The notes under the pieces were generated by a model. The model did no database searches. It was given only the letters and a program-made list of their open reading frames with translations, and was not told where the DNA came from. A DNA stretch of 8,690 nucleotides from Actinoplanes liguriensis (GTDB lineage: Bacteria; Actinomycetota; Actinomycetes; Mycobacteriales; Micromonosporaceae). Position 1 is the first letter of the stretch. Every line of letters begins with the position of its first letter. Both the position numbers and the translations under genes were made by a program. Below, piece by piece: positions 1-5,634 of this stretch. Location: assembly GCA_000715855.1 (NCBI GenBank), contig KL571292.1, positions 30,057-38,746 of the forward strand. Direction: 5' to 3'.

Positions 1-1
1 G

Positions 2-559
2 CTACGGGTGATCGCGGACACCGGCGGCAGCCTCTCGATCGCCCCGGCCATCGAGACGGTCATGGGTCACGGCCTGCCCCAGCTCACCGCGGCTGCCGAC
101 GCCGGGCTGCTGCCGACGCTGAGCACGGACGTGGAGGTGTCCGGGCCCGGGGACATGTTCAGTCAGATGCGGTCGGCCTACCAGTTCGGACGGTTCGCGG
201 CTCTGCAGGGGCTGGCGACGGGCGACGGGCCGACCGTGCGCGACATCGTCCGGTACGCCACCGAGGCCGGTGCGCAAGCCCTCGGCCTCTCCGACCGTAT
301 CGGTTCGCTGACGCCGGGGCGGCAGGCCGACCTGCAGATCCTGCGCGCCGACCGGCCCGGCGTCGCGCCCGTGCATGACCCGTACGCCGCCGTCGTCCAA
401 GCCATGGACCGGGCCGACGTCGACACGGTTCTGGTGGCCGGGGCCGTCGTGAAACAGTCCGGACGCCTCACTCACCCCGGCTTGCCGGCCCTGATCGACC
501 AGGCCGGCGCGGTCCGGGACCGGCTGCTCGGCCGCAGGCCGGCGGGCAACACGCGCTGA
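2..559 (+). CDS. Amidohydrolase, COG0402 type (C-terminal part, 5' end outside window)
   Basis: This is the C-terminal portion of a metal-dependent amidohydrolase of the cytosine/guanine deaminase, chlorohydrolase and S-adenosylhomocysteine deaminase superfamily, which removes amino or halide groups from heterocycles. Visible features, in order: an IETVMGHGLP segment; LSTDVEVSGPGDMFSQMR, whose first Asp (codon 128-130) sits where the family has its metal/catalytic Asp; YATEAGAQALGLSDRIGSL followed by PGRQADLQIL, the usual C-terminal β-sandwich signature; and VDTVLVAGAVVKQSGRL near the end. The reading frame is open to the left edge, so the GTG at 8 is an internal valine and the N-terminal HxH metal site is not visible. 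The TGA stop lies 9 bp from the stop of the convergent RidA-like gene, with no terminator hairpin between them. Family is confident; substrate cannot be called. Confidence 0.88.
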   Translation, partial: LRVIADTGGSLSIAPAIETVMGHGLPQLTAAADAGLLPTLSTDVEVSGPGDMFSQMRSAYQFGRFAALQGLATGDGPTVRDIVRYATEAGAQALGLSDRIGSLTPGRQADLQILRADRPGVAPVHDPYAAVVQAMDRADVDTVLVAGAVVKQSGRLTHPGLPALIDQAGAVRDRLLGRRPAGNTR

Positions 560-568
560 CGGGCGCGG

Positions 569-949
569 TCACACCGCGGCGACCGCTTCCACCTCGATCA
601 GGAACTCCGGGCGGAACAGGCCGGCCACCCGGACCAGGGTGCTGGTCGGCGGGGCGGCGACGTTCACGAACTCGTCCCGCACCGCCCGGACCGTCGGCAG
701 CTCGTCCGTGCCGACGACGTAGAACGTCAGCTTCACCACGTGCTCCCAGGACGCCCCGGCCGTCTCCAGGGCGGTCCCGAGATTGCGGAAGACCTGGCGG
801 GTCTGCTCCTCCCAGCCGGCCGGCACCACGCCGTCCGGCCCGGTGGCCACCTGGCCGGACGTCCAGACCAGGCGGCTGCCGGGGCCGATGCTCACGACGT
901 TGCTGTACCCGTTGGGTGAGGACTCGCCGGGGAAGTCGAAGGGGACCAT
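569..949 (-). CDS. RidA/YjgF/UK114-family protein lacking the RidA arginine
   Basis: A 126-residue protein, the usual length of the YjgF/YER057c/UK114 (Rid) family, which forms small cytosolic trimers. RidA proper hydrolyses reactive enamine/imine intermediates such as 2-aminoacrylate. Family marks are VWTSGQVATGPDG (residues 28-40), QTRQVFRNLGTALETAGAS (49-67), HVVKLTFYV (70-78) and the C-terminal FLIEVEAVA (116-124). By eye alignment with E. coli RidA, the stretch that carries the catalytic Arg105 reads PPTSTLVRV here, so that Arg is replaced by Ser or Thr. This matches Rid subfamilies without imine deaminase activity, so the role is open. The ATG is supported by an AAGGTGG ribosome site at 954-960. 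That site lies inside the end of the upstream PAP2 gene, which overlaps this gene by 58 nt, so the two are probably translationally coupled. Confidence 0.9.
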   Translation of the reverse strand: MVPFDFPGESSPNGYSNVVSIGPGSRLVWTSGQVATGPDGVVPAGWEEQTRQVFRNLGTALETAGASWEHVVKLTFYVVGTDELPTVRAVRDEFVNVAAPPTSTLVRVAGLFRPEFLIEVEAVAAV

Positions 950-1620
950 GAGCCCACCTTAGAGACCCGCCACGGCACGCGGGGGGACAGCACCCCGCGG
1001 ACCATCACGACCAGGCAGAGCGTGCCGTTCACAAAGGACGACAGCACGTCGCTCGGGTGGTGCATGCCCCGGTAGAGCCGCCCGAGCGCCACCGCGACCG
1101 GCATCAGCACGAGCAGCCAGCACAGCGCCTTCAGCCAGCCCGGGCGGGCCAGCGACGCGAGCAGCACGGCCAGCCCGACATAGAGCGCGAACGCCGCGGA
1201 CGTGTGCCCGGACGGGAAACTCGAGGTCGGCGGCGACGCGTCGAGGCGGTGCACGTCGGGGCGCGGCCGGTCGATCACCAGCGTGGTGAAGAAGAAGACC
1301 AGCGCCTGCGCGGTCACCACCAGGCACAGGAAGATCGGCTCCCGCCAGCGGTGCAGCGTGAGCCGGAGGACGACGGCCATCACCGCGGTCACGACGATCA
1401 CCGACGACGTGTTCCCGATGAAACTGAACCACCAGGACACATCGGTCTCGTCGGCCGTGCGGTGCGAGGCGAAGTACCGGTTGACGCCGTCCTCCACGGT
1501 GAACGGCCAGTCGTGCTCGAAGACGTGGGTGAACAGCAGCCCGAGCCCGATCATCAGCACGAGGATGGCGGCGACAGGAAGAACGATCCGCGTGAACGCC
1601 TGCTTAACGAATGTGGACAC
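892..1620 (-). CDS. PAP2-family membrane phosphatase (variant C1 motif)
   Basis: A 242-residue membrane protein of the type 2 phosphatidic acid phosphatase (PAP2) superfamily, which dephosphorylates lipid phosphates such as phosphatidate, phosphatidylglycerophosphate or undecaprenyl pyrophosphate. It shows about six hydrophobic segments (near residues 12-31, 69-86, 95-117, 141-157, 164-180 and 193-210). Motif C2 is FPSGH (PSGH 136-139) and C3 is R181-x5-H187-x3-D191, both complete. Motif C1 ends in DRPRP, but the position of its Lys (K-x6-RP) is Thr113. The PPTSSFPSGH neighbourhood resembles a recurrent actinobacterial subgroup. The start is GTG and overlaps the end of the upstream PAP2 gene by 17 nt; no strong ribosome site is seen. 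The final 30 or so residues are Ser/Pro/Thr-rich, look disordered and overlap the RidA-like gene in another frame. Substrate unknown. Confidence 0.88.
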   Translation of the reverse strand: MSTFVKQAFTRIVLPVAAILVLMIGLGLLFTHVFEHDWPFTVEDGVNRYFASHRTADETDVSWWFSFIGNTSSVIVVTAVMAVVLRLTLHRWREPIFLCLVVTAQALVFFFTTLVIDRPRPDVHRLDASPPTSSFPSGHTSAAFALYVGLAVLLASLARPGWLKALCWLLVLMPVAVALGRLYRGMHHPSDVLSSFVNGTLCLVVMVRGVLSPRVPWRVSKVGSWSPSTSPASPHPTGTATS

Positions 1621-2293
1621 CGCCGCTTTCTACCCCAACGCGCCGTCCTTGGAACACCGTGACGGTGATCGCCGGCACGGCCACCCCGAGCAACAGGCCC
1701 GCGACCACGTCACTCATCCAGTGCACACCGAGGACCACCCGGGCGTACGCGGTGATCAGCGGCACCGCCACCCCGGCCGCGACCAGCGCCGCGCGCCTGA
1801 TCCGCCCCCGCGTCCGGGGCAGCACGACCAGCAGGAACACGGCCGCTCCCAGGGCCGCGTTGAGCGCGTGCCCGGACGGGAAGGAGTAGCCGTACGCCCG
1901 CGCCACCGGGTCGAGGAGGTCCGGCCGGTGCACCCCGAACAGCAGCTTCAGCACCCCGCCGAGCACTCCCCCGGCGGTCATCGTCGCCACCACCCACCAG
2001 GCGAGCACGGTCTCGCGCCGCCGCGCCAGCCAGATCGCGAGTACGGCCGTGGCCACCCGCCAGGTGTTCGGATGCAGCAGCAGACTCCACCAGAGCATCC
2101 CGTCGACCAGCCCAGGATGCCCGGCCGCCGTCGCGTGCAGCCGGTCCGCCACGTGCACGTCCAGGTCCCGCAGCACCTCGGCCCTACCGGCGACGAGCGC
2201 CGCCAGCCCTCCGAACGGCACCAGCAGCCCCACCGCCAATCCGGCCGCCTCGGTGGTCCGGATTCCCAGGGCGATCTCCCGTGCATGCCGCAT
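1604..2293 (-). CDS. PAP2-family membrane phosphatase (canonical motifs)
   Basis: A 229-residue polytopic membrane protein with all three PAP2 motifs: C1 is K116-x6-RP (123-124), C2 is FPSGH with PSGH at 139-142, and C3 is R185-x5-H191-x3-D195. His142, Arg185, His191 and Asp195 are the expected catalytic and phosphate-binding residues. Hydrophobic segments lie near 17-36, 78-91, 97-120, 143-158, 168-185 and 196-213. It is the first gene of a three-gene minus-strand operon and ends 17 nt inside the next PAP2 gene. The two phosphatases differ strongly outside the motifs, so they are not a recent duplication. The ATG at 2293 was chosen because it gives a complete first membrane region, but no clear Shine-Dalgarno precedes it and a start a few codons downstream is possible. 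The substrate (phosphatidate, PGP or a polyprenyl pyrophosphate) cannot be told from sequence. Confidence 0.9.
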   Translation of the reverse strand: MRHAREIALGIRTTEAAGLAVGLLVPFGGLAALVAGRAEVLRDLDVHVADRLHATAAGHPGLVDGMLWWSLLLHPNTWRVATAVLAIWLARRRETVLAWWVVATMTAGGVLGGVLKLLFGVHRPDLLDPVARAYGYSFPSGHALNAALGAAVFLLVVLPRTRGRIRRAALVAAGVAVPLITAYARVVLGVHWMSDVVAGLLLGVAVPAITVTVFQGRRVGVESGGVHIR

Positions 2294-2321
2294 GACCGGC
2301 TACTACCCGGCCCGGCCGATC

Positions 2322-2610
2322 TTATGACGCCATTTCCCCCAGCGCCGTGAGCAGGACCTTTCGCGCGGCGACGGCCGGATCAGCATGTCCGGTCAGCGGC
2401 GTGGTCGACGATCTCGTCCAACCCGTCGACCACGCCGAGCCGGCGGACGACGGCCAGCCGATGTTCGAACAGGGCGCACCGGGGCTCGGAGACCAGCCGC
2501 GGCCCGAGCGCCATGTGGGTGGCCGCGGCCGGCTCGAACGCCCAGGACCGGGCGCCGGGCAGGCGGCGGGACTGGCCGCCGCCTGGCTCACCTACCGCAC
2601 CGGGCGTGAG
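2322..2610 (-). pseudogene. Probable frameshifted 3' remnant of an unrecognised gene
   Basis: This stretch between the PAP2 operon and azoR has no intact gene. On the minus strand one frame, stopping at 2380-2382, reads like protein: a stretch with RSWAFEPAAATHMALGPR, then EPRCALFEHRLAVVRRLG and GLDEIVDHA. Just before its stop, another frame continues with HADPAVAARKVLLTALGE and stops at 2322-2324. Removing 16 bases near 2385-2400 would join them as ...EIVDHADPAVAARKVLL. The site carries an imperfect direct repeat, CCGGATCAGC (2375-2384) and CCGGTCAGC (2389-2397), which could reflect a small duplication. There is no start codon in the upstream part until the ATG at 2514, so the 5' end also seems lost. 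I do not recognise the family. The alternative is non-coding GC-rich sequence that resembles protein by chance. Confidence 0.35.
2375..2397. repeat. Short imperfect direct repeat at the putative frameshift
   Basis: CCGGATCAGC (2375-2384) is followed four bases later by CCGGTCAGC (2389-2397), differing by one base indel. It lies exactly where two protein-like minus-strand frames would have to be joined, so slippage or a small duplication is a plausible cause of the shift. Confidence 0.4.
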
Positions 2611-2611
2611 C

Positions 2612-3244
2612 TCAGCGGGCGGCGTGCTTGCGGGCGGCCTCGTCGGCGGCCTGGTGGGCGGCGTCCTTCATGGCGGCGGCGACGTCGGTGAACTGGTCGA
2701 GGGCCGGGTTGAGGCCGACCAGGGTGAACTCGCGCTCGACCAGGATGAGGTCGGCGCCCCAGATGTCGGCGACGACGCGGCGCAGGTAGTCGGTGTTGTG
2801 GTCCCAGCCCTCGCGCGGGGTGCCCGGACCGTACGACCCGCCGCGGGTGGTGAGGACGATGACCGGCTTGCCGTCGAGGTACTTCTCACCGTTCTCGCCG
2901 CCGGACATGGCGAGGTCGATCCACGTCTTGACGTGCTGCGAGACGCCGTAGTTGTAGAACGGCAGGGCGAGGATCGCGCCGTCGGCGTCGCGCAGCTCGG
3001 CGGCGAGCTCGGCGGCCAGGGCGACGGCCCGCTTCATCTCGTCGCTGCGGTTCTCCTCGGGGACGTAGCCGGCGGAGGCGGCGAGCTGCCAGGCGTTCGA
3101 CGGCAGCGGCTCGTTGCCGATGTGCCGACGGACGATCTTGGTGTCCGGGGCGGTCTCGAGCCAGGCGCTCTCGGCGACGTCGGCGAGCGCGCTGCTCGCG
3201 GAGTTGGGGCCGAGGATGCTGGCGTCGATACGAAGGATAGCCAT
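2612..3244 (-). CDS. azoR: FMN-dependent NADH-azoreductase / NAD(P)H quinone reductase
   Basis: A 210-residue cytosolic flavodoxin-fold oxidoreductase of the AzoR/AcpD (COG1182) family. These bind FMN and use NAD(P)H for two-electron reduction of quinones, azo dyes and nitroaromatics, mainly protecting against electrophilic and quinone stress. The N-terminal strand ILRIDASI followed by a Ser-rich loop (residues 3-19) is the first FMN phosphate loop. LPFYNYGVSQHVKTWID (94-110) matches the AzoR PMYNF...LK...D flavin motif, and TTRGGSYGPG (132-141) matches its SRGG loop. An in-frame ATG lies five codons upstream at 3259, but the ATG at 3244 has GGGAG (3253-3257) 8 bases before it, so I take 3244 as the start. 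The gene is divergent from a MarR regulator, and the shared region carries four palindromes. Function at family level is firm; the natural substrate is unknown. Confidence 0.92.
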   Translation of the reverse strand: MAILRIDASILGPNSASSALADVAESAWLETAPDTKIVRRHIGNEPLPSNAWQLAASAGYVPEENRSDEMKRAVALAAELAAELRDADGAILALPFYNYGVSQHVKTWIDLAMSGGENGEKYLDGKPVIVLTTRGGSYGPGTPREGWDHNTDYLRRVVADIWGADLILVEREFTLVGLNPALDQFTDVAAAMKDAAHQAADEAARKHAAR

Positions 3245-3252
3245 CAGTACTG

Positions 3253-3257
3253 CTCCC
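3253..3257 (-). promoter_or_regulatory. Ribosome binding site deciding the azoR start
   Basis: GGGAG on the minus strand, 8 bases before the ATG at 3244. It overlaps the alternative upstream ATG at 3257-3259, which has no site of its own, and so favours the shorter protein. Confidence 0.75.
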
Positions 3258-3267
3258 ATTGCTTTCG

Positions 3268-3285
3268 GACTTGAACCGTCAACTC
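3268..3285. promoter_or_regulatory. MarR-type operator 1 (azoR leader)
   Basis: GACTTGA-ACCG-TCAACTC, an 18-bp inverted repeat with 13 of 14 arm positions matching the perfect site at 3301-3318. It falls around the predicted azoR transcription start, just downstream of the azoR -10 box, where a bound dimer would block initiation. Regulator assignment to the adjacent MarR is inferred. Confidence 0.7.
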
Positions 3286-3315
3286 AAGGTAGGTCGCAAT
3301 GACTTGAAGCGTCAA
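3286..3315 (-). promoter_or_regulatory. Predicted azoR promoter
   Basis: On the minus strand a TTGACG -35 box (3310-3315) is separated by 18 bases from a TACCTT -10 box (3286-3291), which fits the actinobacterial TANNNT pattern. Transcription would begin near 3279, giving a leader of about 35 nt that includes the GGGAG site. The -35 lies inside operator 2 and the start point inside operator 1. Confidence 0.5.
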
Positions 3316-3318
3316 GTC
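3301..3318. promoter_or_regulatory. MarR-type operator 2 (perfect palindrome)
   Basis: GACTTGA-AGCG-TCAAGTC: both 7-bp arms are exact reverse complements. It is the best of four related sites in this intergenic region and covers the predicted azoR -35 box. Its centre is 33 bp from operator 1 and 22 bp from operator 3, close to whole helical turns. Confidence 0.8.
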
Positions 3319-3322
3319 GAAT

Positions 3323-3340
3323 GGGTTGATGATTCAAGTC
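3323..3340. promoter_or_regulatory. MarR-type operator 3
   Basis: GGGTTGA-TGAT-TCAAGTC: the right arm is perfect and the left arm differs from the consensus at two positions. It keeps the TTGA-N4-TCAA core shared by all four sites and lies 22 bp from operator 2 and 34 bp from operator 4, centre to centre. Confidence 0.65.
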
Positions 3341-3356
3341 GTTCAGATCACTCGGC

Positions 3357-3374
3357 AGGTTGAGCCGTCAAGCT
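3357..3374. promoter_or_regulatory. MarR-type operator 4 (marR promoter)
   Basis: AGGTTGA-GCCG-TCAAGCT: the arms pair with each other at 6 of 7 positions and keep the TTGA-N4-TCAA core, though the outer bases diverge from the other sites. It occupies the spacer just upstream of the putative marR -10 box, so occupancy should repress marR itself. It is the weakest match and could serve as a low-affinity autoregulation site. Confidence 0.6.
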
Positions 3375-3379
3375 AAGGT
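3374..3379 (+). promoter_or_regulatory. Putative -10 box of marR (leaderless)
   Basis: TAAGGT fits the actinobacterial TANNNT -10 and is followed by 7 bases and then the ATG at 3387, so transcription would begin at or next to the A of the start codon. No Shine-Dalgarno is seen in those 7 bases, which supports a leaderless mRNA. No good -35 is visible at 17-18 bp (3350-3356). Confidence 0.5.
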
Positions 3380-3386
3380 TGTCGCC

Positions 3387-3890
3387 ATGAGCACCGAGGA
3401 GCCACGCTGGCTGGACGCCGACGAGAGCGCCACCTGGCTGGCCCTGCACCACATGATCACGCGGCTCCCCGCGGCGCTCGACGCCGACCTGCAGCGCAAC
3501 GCCGACCTCTCGTTCTTCGAGTACCAGGTGCTCGCCGGCCTCTCCATGCGGCCCGGGCGCCAGACCCGGATGAGCGACCTCGCCGAGTTCAGCGCCGCCT
3601 CACTCTCGCGCCTCTCGCACACGGCCCGGCGGCTGGAGTCCAAGGGCTGGCTCTACCGCACGCCCGACCCCACCGACGGGCGCTACACGCTCGCGGTGCT
3701 CACCGACAGCGGGTGGGACAAGGTCCGGGCCACCGCGCCCGGGCACGTCGCCGAGGTGCGCCGGCTGCTGATCGACGCGCTCACCAAGACGCAGTACAAG
3801 CAGCTCCGCCAGATCAGCGAGCGGGTCAACGAGGCGATCGGCGCCGAGCCATGCCTGGGCCTGCGCGACAAGGAGACGGGCATCTGCTGA
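3387..3890 (+). CDS. MarR-family transcriptional regulator
   Basis: A 167-residue winged-helix DNA-binding protein, typical length for MarR repressors, which bind short palindromes as dimers and are released by phenolic ligands or oxidation. Residues 10-40 form the N-terminal dimerisation helix; 44-90 hold the helix-turn-helix, with LAEFSAASLSRLSHTARRLE as the recognition region; the wing carries DPTDGRYTLAVLT (94-106), the conserved D-x-R of the family. C-terminal helices (110-152) complete the dimer interface. I chose the ATG at 3387 over a TTG at 3360 because a TANNNT box lies 7 bases upstream of the ATG and the TTG lies inside operator 4. It is divergent from azoR and probably represses both genes through the four intergenic palindromes. 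Cys156 and the terminal Cys167 could allow redox sensing, but this is speculation. Its stop directly abuts that of the convergent receptor gene. Confidence 0.92.
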   Translation: MSTEEPRWLDADESATWLALHHMITRLPAALDADLQRNADLSFFEYQVLAGLSMRPGRQTRMSDLAEFSAASLSRLSHTARRLESKGWLYRTPDPTDGRYTLAVLTDSGWDKVRATAPGHVAEVRRLLIDALTKTQYKQLRQISERVNEAIGAEPCLGLRDKETGIC

Positions 3891-5594
3891 TCAGGAGCTC
3901 AGGTTCTCCACCTGGGTGATCGCGTTCTGCACCTGGTTCACCAGGTCGTTGATGCTGTGCTGCTGACCGTCGGCGACCGAGCGCACCTGGCCGATCGCCG
4001 CCCGCACGCTGTCGATGGTGTCGGTCATCGTGGCGACCGCGCGGGACACCTCGGTCGCCGAGGCGGTGAGCGCGCCCAGCGTCGCGGTGATCCGCTCGGT
4101 GCTCTCCGCGGTGTTGTCCGCGAGTTTGCGCACCTCGTCGGCGACCACCGCGAAGCCGAGCCCCGCCTCGCCGGCCCGGGCCGCCTCGATCGTCGCGTTC
4201 AGCGCCAGCATCCGGGTCTCGCCCGCGATCGCGGCGATCAGCTTCACCATCTCGCTGGTCGCGGGCAGGCTCACGCTGAGCGCCTCGGCCGCGGTGTCGG
4301 CCTGGGTGGCGTGCTCGGCCATCTGCTCGGTCGCGCCGTGCGCGGCGGCCGCCCCGGCGTTGATGTCGTGCACCGACGCGCGGACCGCGTCCACCTCGCG
4401 CACCGCGCCGCTGAGCTGCTGCCGCACGCTGCCGATGATCTCGTCCGACTCGGCCTGCGCCTCCCTGCGGGTCTCCTCGCGTTCGCGCTCCTTCGCCGCC
4501 AGCTGCTCAGCCCGTTCCCGCTCCTGGCGCACCCGGGACTCGGCCAGCTCCTGCTCGCCCCGTTCCAGCGCGGCCAGCATGTCGTTGATCGAGTCACCCA
4601 GCTCGCCGATGTCCCGGTTCTCCGACGGCGGCATGCGCACCTGCAGGTCGCGGGACTTCATCACGCGTTCCATGGCGCGCTGCAGCGGGCGGACGTGGTT
4701 GCCGATCCCGCCCCGGATGACGAGCTCGGACGCCAGCTTGAGCACCACCATGGCGGCCAGCAGGATCAGGCCGATCAGCAGCAGGGTCTGCTGGGCCAGC
4801 GCCCGGATCGGCCGGTCGACCAGGATCTCCACGGTGACCGGGACGCCGTCGACGCCGACGACCGTGCCGTCCACCGCCACCCGGTCGCCGACCACGGCCG
4901 TGGTCACCGCGATCTCGCCGTAGCGGCTGGGCAGCGCCGGGTGCCGCTTGCCGTCACGGGGACCGGCGCGCAGGGTCATCGGGTCGCGGGTCAGCGCGGA
5001 GAGGTCGGCGAGCCCTGCCTCGTCCAGCGCGCGGAACAGCAGCAACGCGCCGCCCGGGCCGCCGGGGGCGCCCTGGTCCGGGTACGCGATGAACCCGCAG
5101 AACTCGGTGGGCGTGCCCGTGACACTGGTCAGGCCGCACGTGGCGTCGCCCGGGCCGGCGCCGGCGGTGAACAGCCCGCGCAGGGTGGCCGGGTCACGCA
5201 GGGCGGCGGGCAGATCGCCGTACGCCGAATCGGCTATTGATCCTCCGACCTTGATCTGGCCCTGGGCATCGACGCCGATCGCCGCGGTGATCCCGTAGCG
5301 CGGGCCGAGGACCTGGGCCGGCAGGTCCACCTCGAACCGCGTCCGGTTGCCGTCCCGGATGTCGTCGCGGGAGCTGCTCCAGATCGAGTTGGTCATGCCG
5401 AAGTCACCGAGCCGCTGGAAGTGGGCGCCGAGCGCGACCCGTAACTCCTCGGCCTCGCTGATGTTCTCGCGCTGCTCCAGGTTGTCGAAGGCGTGAATGG
5501 TGATCATCCAGAGCGGCGGGAAGGTGACCCCGAGGATCAGCGCGATCAGGCCGAACATGGGCAGTCGCCCCGGCACCCGCAACCAGCCCAGCAC
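3891..5594 (-). CDS. Methyl-accepting chemotaxis-type receptor (TM, CHASE4-like sensor, HAMP, MA)
   Basis: A membrane chemoreceptor of about 567 residues from the GTG at 5594. In order: TM1 (about 13-33); a periplasmic-side sensor (35-268) that starts like a CHASE4 domain ([20 protein letters not shown]) and holds two cysteines (153, 166) that might form a disulfide; TM2 (about 270-293); HAMP (about 295-345); a charged coiled coil rich in Glu and Arg (347-390); and a signalling domain whose hairpin tip reads [18 protein letters not shown], then [10 protein letters not shown], the CheA/CheW contact region. No cheA, cheW or cheR is in the window, so it may serve a non-flagellar output. The start is uncertain: the frame is open to 5654, but TM1 begins near 5558. 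GTG 5594 has TACCGT 6 bases before it (leaderless); ATG 5558 is the alternative. The gene converges on marR with no intergenic base. Confidence 0.9.
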   Translation of the reverse strand: MLGWLRVPGRLPMFGLIALILGVTFPPLWMITIHAFDNLEQRENISEAEELRVALGAHFQRLGDFGMTNSIWSSSRDDIRDGNRTRFEVDLPAQVLGPRYGITAAIGVDAQGQIKVGGSIADSAYGDLPAALRDPATLRGLFTAGAGPGDATCGLTSVTGTPTEFCGFIAYPDQGAPGGPGGALLLFRALDEAGLADLSALTRDPMTLRAGPRDGKRHPALPSRYGEIAVTTAVVGDRVAVDGTVVGVDGVPVTVEILVDRPIRALAQQTLLLIGLILLAAMVVLKLASELVIRGGIGNHVRPLQRAMERVMKSRDLQVRMPPSENRDIGELGDSINDMLAALERGEQELAESRVRQERERAEQLAAKEREREETRREAQAESDEIIGSVRQQLSGAVREVDAVRASVHDINAGAAAAHGATEQMAEHATQADTAAEALSVSLPATSEMVKLIAAIAGETRMLALNATIEAARAGEAGLGFAVVADEVRKLADNTAESTERITATLGALTASATEVSRAVATMTDTIDSVRAAIGQVRSVADGQQHSINDLVNQVQNAITQVENLSS

Positions 5595-5597
5595 GTC

Positions 5598-5616
5598 CTT
5601 ACGGTAAGTGGTTACC
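5598..5616. promoter_or_regulatory. Overlapping inverted repeats in the aidB/receptor divergent promoter
   Basis: Two small inverted repeats share an arm: CTTAC-G-GTAAG (5598-5608) and GGTAA-GTGG-TTACC (5603-5616). They lie in the roughly 40 bp between the divergent starts at 5594 and 5635 and cover the putative -10 of the receptor and the -35 region of aidB. A TetR/GntR-like operator is plausible, but no cognate regulator is in the window. Confidence 0.45.
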
Positions 5617-5628
5617 CGGGAGTAGGGT
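5599..5628 (+). promoter_or_regulatory. Putative leaderless promoter of the aidB-like gene
   Basis: TAGGGT (5623-5628) fits TANNNT and is followed by exactly 6 bases and the GTG at 5635; a weak TTACGG -35 (5599-5604) precedes it by 18 bases. No Shine-Dalgarno fits in the gap, so the mRNA is probably leaderless. Confidence 0.5.
5601..5606 (-). promoter_or_regulatory. Putative -10 box of the receptor gene
   Basis: On the minus strand TACCGT is followed by AAGGAC and then the GTG at 5594, a leaderless arrangement mirroring that of the divergent aidB-like gene. It lies inside the inverted repeats and overlaps the putative aidB -35. No good -35 is visible on this strand, so the call is tentative. 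Confidence 0.35.
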
Positions 5629-5634
5629 GCGAGC

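Noticed and set aside
560..568. Terminator between the convergent amidohydrolase and RidA-like genes
   Set aside because: Only 9 bases separate the stops and no hairpin is centred there.
1202..2350. A 382-codon plus-strand open frame across the two PAP2 genes
   Set aside because: The translation is His/Arg/Pro-rich without domain features and is antisense to two proteins with complete PAP2 motifs.
3245..3259. Upstream ATG at 3259 as azoR start (adds five residues)
   Set aside because: This ATG overlaps the GGGAG that is ideally spaced for the ATG at 3244 and has no ribosome site of its own; family members start at the MxILRIDAS strand.
2513..3274. A 253-codon plus-strand open frame opposite azoR
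   Set aside because: It is a Gly/Val/Asp-rich shadow; the minus strand has a good ribosome site and clear AzoR flavin motifs.
3360..3386. TTG at 3360 as marR start
   Set aside because: It lies within operator 4 and upstream of the likely -10 box; the ATG at 3387 fits the family length and the leaderless promoter.
3957..5240. A 427-codon plus-strand open frame inside the chemoreceptor gene
   Set aside because: Composition is Arg/His/Gly/Asp-rich low complexity with no motif; it is the antisense shadow of the receptor.
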